NCBI GenBank assembly: GCA_051294375.1
Contig: CM119270.1
Coordinates: forward strand, 3,157,436 to 3,221,435
DNA length: 64,000 nucleotides
Source: Paraspadella gotoi
Taxonomy: Eukaryota; Chaetognatha
Direction of reading: 5' to 3'
The notes under the pieces were generated by a model. It saw only the letters and a list, made by a program, of their open reading frames with translations. It searched no databases and was not told the DNA's origin. A program made the position numbers and the translations under genes. This document shows, in pieces, positions 10,232 to 21,794 of this stretch. Within the stretch, counting starts at the first letter, position 1, and each line of letters begins with the position of its first letter.

Positions 10232-12924
10232 GAAACCTGCTTTTTCGGCGTTGTCCCACGTTTCCACTTCGCCAAGGAACTTCTCCGGTCGAGTCGAGAG
10301 CTTAAGTTCGAAGGTAAAACCGAAAATTCCGTAAACGAAACTCATGAAGTCGAGGCAACCTCTGATTTCCGCCTGATGAGAAATACATAAGTAAATAAGT
10401 GATAAATAATGTTAAATAAAGAAGTTTTGAGAATTAATCGTTTTTTTTTTTAAGCGATTAACCCCTCTTCCCCCCGCCCTGAAAAAAGACCTTGATGTCC
10501 TCTTGCCGACAGAATATGTGGGCGTCGTCCTGCTGGAACCGGCGCACCCTTGTCAGCCCCGTCAGCGCCCCGCTGATCTCGTTGCGATGGAGAACTCCGA
10601 AATCGGCCAAGCGGAGAGGGAGCTCCCGCCAGGAGCGCGGCCGGTGATCGAACATGAGACAGTGGCCGGGACAGTTCATGGGCTTCATGGCGAAGGTCTG
10701 CTTCTCGATCTCGGTCGCGAACATGTTCTCCGAGTAGTGCTGGAGAAGTTGGAGAGTGTCGTCGATTAAAATTAGTTTTTTTAAGATTCGCAAAGAGTGA
10801 AAATGTATACCATATCATCATCGGTTTGTAATTTTTAAACTCCACCTGCCAATGTCCGGATATTTCCCACAGTTTAGTGTTATAGATATTGGGGGAGATG
10901 ACTTCTTGAAACCCTCTCTTCCAGTATTGCTCTTTGATGAAATCCACAAGACGATTGAAGATTATGGTTCCTTTGGGTTGGAAGAAACAGCTGCCTGGAC
11001 TCAGATCGTGAAAGAAGAACAACTCTTGATCCTGAAAAGGACAAAATATCCTGTTTAAGTGCGACGGCAATATCTAATGAGATTAAAGGACGCCTCTTTT
11101 ACCCTTCCAATTTTCCGGTGGTCTCTCTTTGCAGCTTCCTCCTGAAATTGTTTCCATTCTTTCATGAGTTTCGTGTCCGGAAAGGAGATGGCGTAGATGC
11201 GTTGCAAAGACTCCATGTCCGCTTTGCCTTCCCAGTACGAAGAAGAGTTTTTCGTCACCTTTAAAATATTCGTTAAGGGTGTTTACGAAAAAAAAAAATA
11301 TTTGAGAAAATAACTGACCGACTGACCTGGAACGCCTTGACTTTCCCAGTGTTACGGATGTGTGGGCCGCGGCAGAGATCGATGAGCGGACCGCAGCGGT
11401 AAACCGTGGTCGAATCGGTCTGAACCTTCTCGTTGATGATTCGCTGCTTGAAAGGGTTGTGCTTGAAGAGATCGAGCAAGTCTTTCTTAGAGAGCACGCA
11501 ACGTTCGAAAGGCTGCTTCTCCTTCAAGATTCCCTTCACCGTGTCCTCGATGGCTTTGAAGTCGTTGCTCGAGACTTGTCTGATTTAGGAAAAGTTGGAG
11601 AAGGGGGAGTCATCAACTCTCACTACCATTGATGCAGTGATTCTCAATGGAGACGTTTCTTCACCTTTCGTCCATAAACATGTCGTAATAAAAGCCACCC
11701 TCTACCGGTGGGCCGGCGCAGAGGTGGCCCCCGTATAACCTGAAGAGAAGGAAAAGACGGAAAAGGGATTTAATGGCCGCAAAATCTATTATAAGAACTA
11801 AATTTAATGCATACTTTCGCCGCTTTCTCACCGTTCCATCGCTTGGCCAAGAATGTGGGCGGAGGAATGCCAGAATACGTGGTTCCCGTCTTCCGAGTCG
11901 AACTTAAGAAGTTCCAAGGTGCAAGAGTCTTCCAGCGGTCGGTCCAGGTCCCACAAAGTTGCGCCGTTCAGTTTCGCAACGACGACGTTGTCGGCGAGAC
12001 CCTGACTGAACGGCAATGGTTTCTTGCATTAATACGTTACCTTTTTAAGACAATTTCTCACTCGCGATAAACACAACGCCCTTACCTAATTCCCTGAGCG
12101 ATTTGGTAAGGCGTGGTGCGCCAGGATTCACCCTGGACGACCTTTCCGTCGGGCAGAGTGACGGTGATCGGCGAGGGAGATTTCTTGCTCAACTCTTCCC
12201 TCTGTCGGGACATGAACTTCTCCCACATGTCGACTCGGTAGGGAAGGAATTCGGGCGGCGGATCGAGCAGCTTCACCGTCTCTTCCGTCTCCGCCTTTTT
12301 GGGCTTCTTCGCCGTCTTGTCTGGTTTCGCGGCGGAGGAATGTTTTTGCTGAAAAGAATATGAAACGAAATAATTTTATAGAATATATATATATCTGCTT
12401 AGTTTAAAATTATTTTCATTGCGATTTTTCGTGGCTGAAGAGCAAATCCTTGTAAAGTTACCCCGCTCTCGCTCANNNNNNNNNNAATAATTTTATAGAA
12501 TATATATATCTGCTTAGTTTAAATTTATTTTCATTGCGATTTTTCGTGGCTGAAGAGAAAATCCTTGTAAAGTCACCCCGCTCTCGCTCACTCAACAACA
12601 GATCGAGACAAAAGCAGCCCTAATTGCCTCCACTGCATCCCGCCCCCTTTTCCTTACCTGCAGCCTCGCGAGGCCAAACTTTTCCACGTAGACATTAACA
12701 TCGACGTCTGCCGCCGGAAATTTTTGTCTCTCGGCACCGAAGGATCGGATGTGATCGACCCATCGCCGGACGTTGGGAAAGGCCGTCTCGTCGAGGGCGA
12801 GTTTCTCGAGCGACGACGCCAACAGTCGCTCCACCAGTTGAGCGTCGACGGTCGTCGGCCGGAAGTCGGCCACGTAACTCCGGTCGGCCAAATGTTCGTT
12901 CAAAGCCGACAAATCGGCGGACAT
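9153..12924 (-). CDS. TARS1: Threonyl-tRNA synthetase with N-terminal EF1-beta/GST-C-like domain
   Basis: Charges tRNA-Thr with threonine in the cytosol. Exons: 12924-12658, 12348-12086, 12005-11832, 11739-11665, 11579-11327, 11258-11103, 11031-10846, 10739-10491, 10372-10237, 10122-9946, 9879-9737, then about 9598 to 9500 and 9360 to 9153. Exon 2 onward is clear ThrRS: TGS domain ([21 protein letters not shown]), editing/SAD region ([25 protein letters not shown]), class II core with zinc-ligand MNCPGH and motif 2 ([24 protein letters not shown]), motif 3 region [12 protein letters not shown], and the anticodon-binding tail [15 protein letters not shown]. Exon 1 encodes about 75 residues matching the GST-C-like N-terminus of eEF1-beta ([11 protein letters not shown], then [12 protein letters not shown]). 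It joins exon 2 in phase 0. The intron between them holds a 10-N gap with duplicated flanks. The homologous frame cannot be followed with canonical splicing across exons 9/10 and 11/12, and exon 10 seems to hold one extra A. I read this as assembly errors or GC-AG introns; loss of function is not excluded. Confidence 0.9.
10165..10230. repeat. (GA)n microsatellite in a ThrRS intron
   Basis: Uninterrupted GA run between exons 9 and 10, reading (CT)n in the transcript and so resembling a polypyrimidine tract. It adjoins the region where the ThrRS frame cannot be followed. Confidence 0.95.
12476..12485. other. Assembly gap (10 N) between near-identical flanks
   Basis: The ~105 bp before the gap (about 12370-12475) and the ~105 bp after it (12486-12590) are the same sequence with a few differences (an AT step more or less, single substitutions). 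Both end in the same CCCCGCTCTCGCTCA. A nominal-length gap between such copies is the usual mark of two alleles or overlapping contig ends placed side by side. It falls inside intron 1 of the ThrRS gene. Confidence 0.9.
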
Positions 12925-13736
12925 GGTCAAAGGCGAGATTTTTTTTTTTTTCGAAAAGGTTTTTAAATTATTGTCGGCAAATTAGGTTACTTTTGTTTTC
13001 AATGGGTAGAGATCTCTTTGAAGGAAAAAGCTTAATGGGACGGTCGGGGGGGTTGCAGATTAGGAAACATACACACAAAAAAATTAAAAATAACACCAAT
13101 AAAAAACAGTAAAACAACAGCGTTGATGAGGGTCAGCTTTAAAAACTAAAAAAACAAATGAGTAAAAAATATAGAACTGTTTAGGAACAGTTGTGGGGTT
13201 TAGAGAATTCAAAATAAACTTCACAACTATGTCATATATCCACGTTAACTACCTCTACCTTTGGATGTTGAAGTTAAGTGAAAAAATAAAGAAAAGTTAG
13301 CACAACTAAGTCTTTCAGAGGAGTTTTTGAGGAAGAACGTCATATAAATAACAAATAATATAAATAAAATAATTATTAGGAAACGATTAATCGTGATGAG
13401 TCTAAAACCTCGTCCTCAAATTACTCATAGTAAAGTCTGCTGGGGAAGACAACGCCGATCCAGTGGCCAATCGATTTCGCCGATTTCTATCCGACTTTTA
13501 ATTGACCAACGCTCAACCAAGGCTCACCATTAAAAAGAACAGCATAAGGAATGGTAGGAATCTTCGGACAAATCTATTGACCACTGAATCGGAAAAGTGT
13601 TTTCCATACTGCCTCAGCCCAAGTTCTCTTGAACACACTTTTCAAATTGATGATTCATGATTTTGTTTCTTCTGTTGCTACTCTATCATTAGCTAAGTCT
13701 TGGTTAACTGTTTTATCATCACGGATAAAGAATCCT
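12925..13736. other. Spacer between SPPL2-like stop and ThrRS start
   Basis: 812 bp, AT-rich, with no coding exon recognised. It should hold the 3' UTR of the SPPL2-like gene and the 5' region of ThrRS. Confidence 0.5.
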
Positions 13737-16588
13737 TCAATCTTTCTTAATTCCTTCATTCACTGGTAGAGCAACAGCAGCATCTTGAACAGGGATGGTA
13801 TCAGCTGCCGCTTCCGATTCCGCCGGCATTGCGACCTCCGCCTCTTCTTGTTCATCTTCAGGACCATTTTCAATCAAGGCGGATCGATCCGGGTTGGCGT
13901 TCGCCGCGCCGCCGTTCCCATTACGGTCGCCGTCCTCCTCCGAATCACTGCTTTCGAAAAAGCGAAGGTCTCCTCGTGGTCGTTGATTCGAGACTATCTC
14001 GCCGTTCGTCACCAAGTCTTCGTAATGCTTGGAACTGGCATTGAAGGCCGCCTTGACTGTTCTGTAGTTGAAGGAGCGCGGATAGTCCAACATATCGAGC
14101 TTCCAAAGGGTCTTCAAGTCGCCCGCTATCGCAGCCGTAACGGTCGTGGTCAAAAACATTATCGGAACGATATACAGAAGAGCGGGTTGAGCAGAGCTCA
14201 TCGTCCTAAATTAAAAATAGAAAAAAAAGCTGAAAACGCCATGTCAAGACGACAAAGGCTTTGAATATGCTAGGTTGGACTATCGCTTACCAGAGACTAA
14301 TGATTGTTATTACGAGCGAGAAAGGGTAAGATAAAATCGTCGTCATTATATAGGTTTTGGGCTTGTTGACAACGTGTCCAACTAAGATCATGTAAGATCC
14401 TGTAAAACGCAGCCAATGAAAATAAGGTTTAAAGTTAATTAGTAAATACAGCAAAATTTTGCAGAAACGCCAATGTACCGAAAATGGCGGGGACGACGAC
14501 GTCGCCGAAACCGAGTAGACCGGCCATCTCCCGCTGGCCGCAAATGTTGCCGGTGGAAGGAAAGATGGCGGGGATCTTGAAGACGAAGGGCATGTCGTCG
14601 CCTTCGATTCCCCTCGCCACCGACTCCATCACGCTCTGCCCTTTGGTGATGAAAGGCGTCACGAAGACCATGAACACGTCGTAGACGAGCAGCATCGCGC
14701 ACGCGTACACGCAGGTGCGGAACCGCGTGATTCTCACGTCGTTGCACACGTGATAAACGAGGGAGAAACCGAGAAAGTTGTGCAGCGTCAGGATGACGAT
14801 CTTGTCGTGTCGATAAACGTACCAAGCGAATCCGATCAACAAAAACACGGCGCAGGCGACGAAGTGATGCAAGGGGCAAGAGCATCCGCAGCATTTACGA
14901 ACGCAGTTGTAGGGGCAGTAGGAGGTGAGGCGGACGCGGTGGGCGCACCAGCCCAGGCGATTCAGCAGCGGCCCGAAGAGAGTCAAGAGAGAAAGAGAGG
15001 AAAGGGCGAAGAGGACGAGAAAAATGGGAATGGCGATGGATTTGAAAAAGTAGATGAGAATGAGGAAAGAGGAGAGGATAGCGAAGACGAAGATGACGCC
15101 GAATATCTCGTAACGGGAATAGCGGCGCGGCTCCGCCACTTCCTCCACCTCTTCCTCGTCGGGCGAGTCCGTCCAATCCTCCAAGTTGCGCAAGGCTTGG
15201 CGGCGACGGAGGTAGCGGCGGACGGCGTGATCGAGGCGGTAAGCGTAGCTCTTTTGGTAGGCGGAGTAGGTGGCGAGTCCGCTGACGGTCGAAAATGGAA
15301 ACCAAGTTTCTTTTACAATATTATTTTTCATTTAAATTAAGGCGACTTGTTGAAAAAAATCATTCTTCAAAATATTTAAAGAAAATCCATATTTAATTAG
15401 ATTTCACAAAAAAATTTTTTTTTGCATGAGGCAAAGCAAAAAACAGGCTGACGCAACCAGTAGCAAATATTTGAAGACTTTGAAGATTTATCGAATTGGC
15501 CGCGCAAGACGATATGATTATTGCGAAATGCCAAAACCAACACTCTGACCCACCTGTTATAGGCCGCGGCCCACATGGAAACTGTGGCGATGAGCAACAA
15601 AGTGGCCCAGTTAACGATGTCCTCAAGAACGCCGAACCTGCGAATCCACGAGACCAGCGTGACGTTGGGGCCAACGAAGAGGTTGAGTGCTGACGCGGAG
15701 ATCTCAACGCTGGCGACGTCGATGTCATAGACTGACGAGAGGTTGGAGGGAGGCAGGTCGGTGTAGCCTGAACATAAAAATATACAAAGTAGTGTGGCGA
15801 ATACTAAATTCACCTCCCGTATAGTTTGGTGAAACTCAGCTTGTCCCATTGGCTTGGACAGCTAAGTACATCCAGCTGTCGGGAGATGCCTCACACCCCG
15901 GGCATCACACATGTGTCCCCGTTGCCATAGTAGCTAATTTATTCGTAAAATTTAAAATGAGATTGAATCTAAATCTCATTTGTGCGTAAATAATTTCAGT
16001 TTCACTTTGGCTTTGTTTTTTAACTTCCACCCATGAAAATTATTTAGCAAGAGTCCAACCTCTCCCCCTACCTTGGCAAAGATCTTCCAATTCGGGCAAC
16101 GTCTCCACCTTCGTCGCGTTCTCCTCCACGACCCAAATGAAGCCGACGGCGCCGTTCGACGACACCACCGCCGCTTTGGTCGGATATTCGCAGCATCGCG
16201 GACACAGCGTCGTGTTTCCGTCCGTCCAGCACCGCGCCGTCTGGACGACGAACTTGTTAGTCAAGTTTCCTTCCGGCGCCGGAAATGGTTGGAGAGTCTC
16301 GGCATCGACGCATCCGGCTCTGATGTCGGAGACGATCGCGACGTCGCGGAATTCTTTTTGGCTTGGCAGAGTCGTAGGGAGGTCGAGGGCGAGCCGGAAT
16401 CTGATTGTACGAGACGGCGACTCGCCGGCGGAAGAGTTGAGCCTGAAATCTTGGACGCCGGTGGCGCAGATGTTCACGGCGTCGGTGAGGTCGGCTTTTG
16501 TGGAAGAGGTCAGATAGTTGAAGTAGGTGGTGGCGTCGCAGAGGCCCGACCAAGAGGCGATGATCGCGACGAATATGATGATCGACAT
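13737..16588 (-). CDS. SPPL2: SPPL2-type intramembrane aspartyl protease (signal-peptide-peptidase-like), 703 residues
   Basis: Cleaves type II membrane-protein stubs within the lipid bilayer of endosomes, lysosomes or plasma membrane. Five exons with matching phases: 16588-16072, 15767-15554, 15281-14479, 14399-14291 and 14205-13737. Residues 1-20 look like a signal peptide. A Cys-containing luminal domain, as in the protease-associated region of SPPL2 proteins, follows to about residue 210, then a first membrane segment. Exon 3 holds several membrane helices and both catalytic motifs: YD in LLVYDVFMVF and GxGD in LLGFGDVVVP. Exon 5 gives the QPALLY (PAL) motif. All three family motifs are intact. 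The length exceeds vertebrate SPPL2A/B (about 520-590), mainly through the loop after helix 1 and an acidic C-terminal tail. It lies 354 bp downstream of the ZnT6 stop. Confidence 0.9.
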
Positions 16589-16942
16589 CGTCTTCTTGGG
16601 TTTTAAGTTTGAAGAGGCTTTTCCTAACGTCTGCTTATCATTTCAGGTTTAATTTTAATTTTCGTTGACTTAAAATTAAGACAAAAATGAAAATAAGCGG
16701 AAAAAATTTGGTATTAAAAAGCAAATAATTTATTTTATATTTATGAAGATTTTAGTTTTAAATTGCGTACTGAGAGAAACTGCGCAACAAGTTGGCTTCG
16801 AAACGTTAACTGGAAAATCGTCAATACTTCCGACATCGCAAAATAAACCTGGAATTATACTCCGACATAAAAAAAATACAAAATAACTAAATCATAGCTG
16901 GAATGGGTGGTTTTTGATGGGGTTTTAAGTCTGTTTCTGTTT

Positions 16943-17663
16943 CTACCGTTGCGTGACTTTGATGGGGCTGATGGAACCGAAACTGTCGCCTGCGCTGAAG
17001 GAAGTCGCCCCCGCGGCGCCGATCAGATGCGATATTTCCGTCGGTGGCGCGAGCGGGGTCACCGACGCGCCGCGGACGTCCTCCGCGCCGTCTTTGACGG
17101 GCGTTGACGTGTTGCCGGGCCACGGGTCGAGCGAGGTTCGCGATGAGGCGTGGAAAACCTGCGCCGCCGAGTTAAGTGGAGACAATCCTCGCCAAAAATT
17201 GTGCGTGGATGAGTTTCTTGATGCGGCGGCGGCGCCGTTGGGGAATCCGTCGATTTTAGAAGAAAACGACGAGGAAGAGGCCCCAATTAAGGGTTTCCCA
17301 GTCGAAGCGGCGCCAAGGGCGTAGCCGGAAGAGCCGCCCAAAACCGTCGAGACCCCTGCCAACCCGGAACTGACGCCGGCGAGCTGTCGGGACGCCGCGG
17401 CGCCGCCGACGCGGGCCGCCCAGTCATCTTTGAAAGCGTGGATGGTAAGGTCAGCGACGACGGAGCGAAGTCGATCGTGAACGTGAGCCAGGACCATCTG
17501 TTCATTGGCGTCGCGTCGGATGCGCACGTGAAGGGAGCCGGCCAAACGACCGAAGGAGATCGTCCAGAAGTGTTCGTGGCGAAACTCCAAGACCCCGTCC
17601 AGGGTGGAGGCTTCTCGAAGGCATTTGTCCAATTGGCCGATCACGTGCGGGGGAATCGTCTGG

Positions 17664-17724
<61 letters not shown>

Positions 17725-18851
17725 TAAAAAAATTGAGAGATAAATTATAAAACAAAAAGGAACCTGTAGCAATATCTTTCCCGCGTAGGCGGACATGGGA
17801 AACATGGTGCCGAAAAACATGACGGCGAAGAGGATGGCAGTCCAGGCGTCGACGGCATGGGAGTTATCGAGATCCAGCAGGGCGTCGCTGAGAATGACGA
17901 AACCGAACCCCGCCCACCCAATGAGCACGAGCGGATTGAGGCGCGGGAGGAGAAGACGGGATAATCCGGGCATCACGTGACACAGAGACTGGCTCAGGTC
18001 CGCCACCTGTTCCTGCAGCCAGGACGAAGAGGCGGCTTCGATCACGTGATTGAATATGGCGTAAGAAGAGCAGTGCCAGTAAGTGATCACGAGGTGGACG
18101 ACGAAGGCGACCACACCGCCTACCAACATCTCCGCGCTGTGAACGACCACGTGATCGGAGGCGAAGAGGCGCTCCACGGATTCTGGACAAAATACAATTA
18201 ATATTTGATTCCAAAAAAAAAAAAACCCCACAAATTAATGTCTCAAACTTACCCTTGATAGAAAACAAGCATCCGAGCTGAGCCAAGGTAGTTGAAGCGA
18301 AGACGGCCAGAACCTCGAACCGCTCGAACCCGAAAGAGTAGCAGGGGGTCGGCTGCTGTCGTTGCACCCAGAGCGAGATCATGCAGGTGAGGAGGGCGAA
18401 GGAGTCGAAAACGGCGAGGTAAGTGAATGCCGCGAGGGACATGGAGTTGGTGCGGTGGCAAAAGAGGACGAGGAGAAACACCTTTAGGAAATTTAAAGAA
18501 TTTAACAGAAATTTAAAAGAATTTAACAGAAATTTAAAAGAATTTAACAGAAAAGGTCATTTAACCATTTACCGTAGCCATGTTGACGAGGCCAAGAAGA
18601 AGCAAGGACGAGGCCTCTCGCCGTCTGGTGAGTCGCACCAACTCGTCGACGAAGAGCTTGACGCCAGAACGGCGGAAAGTCTTGACTTTCTTGAAGGAGG
18701 CGTGGTCATCCTTTTCCGAAGTGGGTCGGGTGGGGGAGTCTAAGAGCGGGGTGTCGATCAGCACGTCGGTGGAATGATGAGAGTGGTGGGGATGGTGGGT
18801 GTGGGAGTGACAGTGACTGGCCGACCCCACCGAGTGAACGTGACTAGTCAT
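16943..18851 (-). CDS. SLC30A6: Zinc transporter 6 homologue (SLC30A6), 547 residues
   Basis: ZnT6 is the non-transporting partner of ZnT5 in the early secretory pathway, where the heterodimer loads zinc into Golgi enzymes. Four exons: 18851-18573, 18481-18253, 18182-17764 and 17659-16943. Conserved blocks in order: TNSMSLAAFTYLAVFDSF (helix 2, lacking the HxxxD zinc site as in ZnT6), PCYSFGFERFEVLAVFAS, SSSWLQEQVADLSQSLC, PPHVIGQLDK, STLDGVLEFRHEHFWT, and the VHVRIRRDANEQMVLAH-type cytosolic domain. The N-terminus adds a His-rich stretch (SHTHHPHHSHH) and the C-terminus a ~200-residue Ser/Ala/Gly-rich tail, giving a longer protein than human (461). A strong acceptor (TTCTTTACAG, ending 18876) lies 24 nt before the ATG. 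The intron at 17663-17763 holds a long (CT)n on the coding strand. Confidence 0.93.
17668..17719. repeat. (GA)n microsatellite in the last ZnT6 intron
   Basis: GA run a few bases upstream (transcript sense) of the exon 4 acceptor CATTCCAG; in the RNA it is a CT tract. Confidence 0.95.
18483..18558. repeat. Tandem repeat, ~21-bp unit, in ZnT6 intron 1
   Basis: About three direct copies of AATTTAAAAGAATTTAACAG with little divergence, immediately upstream (in transcript sense) of the exon 2 acceptor. Probably polymorphic; no function seen. Confidence 0.8.
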
Positions 18852-19084
18852 TGTTACTGTTACTATTAAAAACAACTGTAAAGAATGTCGGTGGGAAATA
18901 TTGTAGTACGTAAATATACCACAAATAATAAAATTCTCTTAACTTTTTGAAAATAAAGTTCAAACGAATACTAACCAACAACTAGTAAAGATTTATTTGG
19001 AGAATAATAACTAAACTGTTTGAGGTTAAATGGATTGAAAGAAAGTTCTTAAATTTGACGGCATTATCCATCAACGTAATCAAT

Positions 19085-20154
19085 TTAATCAAGAAGTGCA
19101 CTGAGGAGGCTCATGAATATATCGGGAGACTGACGTCCCAAGAGAATCCATCCTCTGGTCTTTTTCACGGCCGAAGCGTTCGCCTTCATGAATGAAGCGC
19201 ATTTCTCGGTCAACAACTGGCAATTGAACAAAACTGATTTGAGGTAACACATGCAGACGTTGTCTATCCCGATCAACGGTTCCATTCTAGAGGCGCAATC
19301 CTCCACCAACGCCGAAAGACCGTACTCGTGAGCTTTGGGGAGCACGTCGGGAGCCAAGACCGCATTCTGGTCCGTCAACAAACACCCACCGTAGAGGAAA
19401 TATAGAATGACCTTGAAAGCTTCGGCGCTAACGTCGCCAATGGGTACGTTGCTCGATTTCGTTTCCATCATGGCCGAGCGAAACATGAGCTCGAAATAAG
19501 GACACCTCGCGGTTAAAATGGCACGATGAGCGGGGATCTTTTCTTCCTCAACGAGAAACCAGACGTCGGCCATGGCGCCAGATTGGAGGAGCCTCAATAA
19601 ATCTAATTCGATGGGAGGGGGAGAGTTCTTCGGCTTTGGCTTTGGAATAACTGGATCTTCAATTTCGATCTCGAATCGATAGGCCGACTCCAGATTAAGA
19701 TCGGGAACTGAAATAGTTGTCTTCCCTTCGTCGCAAGAGCAGTCGATGAAATCTGTAGAATCCTCCATGTCATAAGCCCAACAGGTGGATCTTTTGAATT
19801 TGAAAGGAATAAAAACTTCGCAGGTTCCTTTCAAGTATTGACCTCGGCGAAAATAATGACGAGCGTCGTCATAATTTTGCGGAAAAATATCAATTTTGAC
19901 GTTACCCAGAAAGGTGTGTAATTCCACAGAGTGCGCTTCGATAAAAATTTGGGTAAATATCGAAAGGTTTAAAAAAAGCGACTTCGTTAGAAAGAGAGCG
20001 AGAGAGCGAAAAAGTACGTGAAAAAATGGTAGAAACTTTTACAATTCTCCGCCGAAAGAATCCTAAATCCGTTCGATAATTACCAATTATACTTACTGTA
20101 GTCACGCCAATGACGGTAGCATGGAACGAGATAATCCAAAACATAAACGGTCAT
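19085..20154 (-). CDS. BTB/POZ domain protein (SPOP-like layout), 302 residues
   Basis: Two exons: 20154-20097 (19 residues, MTVYVLDYLVPCYRHW) and 19935-19085. A BTB domain runs from about residue 132: ADVWFLVEEEKIPAHRAIL, CPYFELMFRSAMME, then the 'AFKVILYFLYGG' strand-helix. A BACK-like helical tail follows to the end. The ~110 residues before the BTB domain are beta-rich and resemble the position of a MATH domain in SPOP/TDPOZ proteins, but I see no decisive MATH motif. BTB proteins of this type usually serve as CUL3 ubiquitin-ligase adaptors; that role is inferred. It sits 180 bp downstream of the XK-related stop and 233 bp upstream of ZnT6. An acceptor-like TTTTACCTTCAG ends at 20184, 29 nt before the ATG. 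Confidence 0.8.
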
Positions 20155-20183
20155 TTTAGTTTCCGTTGTTTTTAATCAATAAT

Positions 20184-20200
20184 CTGAAGGTAAAAAAAAG
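20184..20200 (-). promoter_or_regulatory. 3' splice acceptor just before the BTB gene start
   Basis: TTTTTTTTACCTTCAG ends at 20184, 29 nt upstream of the ATG at 20154, with no coding exon attached. It could be a spliced-leader acceptor or the end of a 5' UTR intron; the XK-related stop is only 180 bp before the ATG. Confidence 0.55.
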
Positions 20201-20334
20201 CTAAAATAAGTCAGGGGTAAGATAGCTTTTTATATTGGTTGTACCCATTTCATAAGAAAACTAAAATAAATTTTGTAATATTATTTTCGATAAAAGTAAT
20301 CAAATAAATTCTGTAGTTAGTATACGTCCCACAA

Positions 20335-21794
20335 TCACAGGTTATAGGCTCGGGTATCAACGACGTTCAGAAACGTCAAAACGAAAAATTGTAAAATGAA
20401 GAAGAGAAAATTAATCCACATCAGATACAACAAAATTTCTTCGGCGTGGTCGGTCAAACAAGTTAAATCTTTAGAGGCCAACTCCTTGACGTTATCGGTC
20501 AAGTCTTCTTTCCACCAATCTTTGGTGAAGAAGCTTCCGTTTTTCGAGAGATTCTCGTAGACGCAATCCGCCCAAAGGGGAGACGATGAATTGCGGAGGG
20601 ACGTTTCCGCCATCCACGTCGTCTTCTCTTCGAATTGCGCTCGCTTCCACTCGGACATGGGCCAAGGAGGATCCGGCCAAACAAAGGCGGGCACCGACGC
20701 CTCCGCCTTTGCCTCCTCCCCAGCAAACGTCTTCACGCGAATGAACCACATCTGCGCGAGTAGGATCACCGCGCCCGTCATCAAGCAATGCAGCGCCAAA
20801 GAGGGCACGCCCACCAATATTCGGTTGGCGCGAGTCCTATTTCTCTTGCCCAGGTGCAAGGGTAGCGCCGTCAGCGCCATCTGTAAGTAGAGCAAGAGAC
20901 CCAAAACCAAAGCGCCGCCGTGAGTGACGGCTCCGAAAAAGGCGACGGCGGGCAGATGGGCCAGGAGTGCCAAGAGGCACCAAAAGGCGGCGCCGATGGC
21001 CAGCGCCGGGCGAAAGACGTTGGAGCAGTCGAAGAGATGGCGCCGCATGGGCGTGGAGACGACGTCGTCGAGTGCGTAGACGACGGTGAGAACGGCGCCG
21101 ATCGTCGACGTCGAGAGAGTGAAGAACTGGAGGCCGCCAAGGGCGTTCTGCTTGGCGGCGATGTAGAGTTGAAGACCGATTTGAGGGATGGCTTCGAGAG
21201 TCACCTCGATAGCTCTGAAATTAAAATAAATTACTAAACAAATAAAATTAATTTGCTTTTCGAATTTAGAGTTCGAAATACAGATTATGTAAAAAAAAAA
21301 AATGACAAGTAAATAAATCTATCTAATAATATAGTAATAATCTAGTAATATGTATGTAATCATGGACGAACTCCCATAAAGAAAACACTAACAAACCTTT
21401 GCCGACTTCCAATGCTTCCTACGGCTCCGGCGCCTTCCCCCTCGTACACCTCTCCCCCTGGCGCTTGCCACACGTCCCAACGCAGCTGCACCTTGGCCAG
21501 GCGCCTCATGATCCGCTCCAGACTCGAAACCAGCGGCGCCGCCAGGACAGAACACAAGAACAGCGCCACGTAACGAAAGGCGCCGACGAAGAAACGGCGC
21601 GCGAAAATGGCGCCAATGACGGAGTTAACGACGCCAGGGATGAGGAAGAAGGCGAGGGTGGCGGCGCCCCAATTGGGGTGGCCGAGTTTAAGCCAGAGAA
21701 CGCCGAGGGCAAGGTCTGAGTAAACGTCGAGCGAGTAAGTGATGAGGCCGAATAAGTTGGAGACGATCACGCAGACGGTGAACAGCCCCGACAT
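20335..21794 (-). CDS. XK-related membrane protein (XKR family), 425 residues
   Basis: XKR proteins are multi-pass membrane proteins; some members (XKR8, XKR4, CED-8) scramble phospholipids during apoptosis. Two exons, phase 2: 21794-21397 and 21214-20335. The N-terminus FGLITYSLDVYSDLALG matches the family's first helix (tyr/asp-rich), and exon 2 opens with the family signature LEAIPQIGLQLYIA. Eight or more hydrophobic helices can be counted. Between the last two helices is a ~110-residue hydrophilic loop (Trp/Cys/Glu-rich), unusual for the family, where a vertebrate XKR has a short loop. I saw no clear caspase site in the C-terminal tail, which ends DTRAYNL, so activation by caspases cannot be claimed. 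Confidence 0.85.

Noticed and set aside
9153-12924. ThrRS as a plain pseudogene
   Set aside because: All catalytic and binding motifs are intact and exons are in order; the few one-base problems are better explained by assembly error or GC-AG introns.
12658-12924. A separate EF1-beta gene in place of a ThrRS exon
   Set aside because: No second EF1-beta exon (the guanine-exchange domain) is found anywhere in the region, and the phase fits ThrRS; not fully excluded because of the gap.
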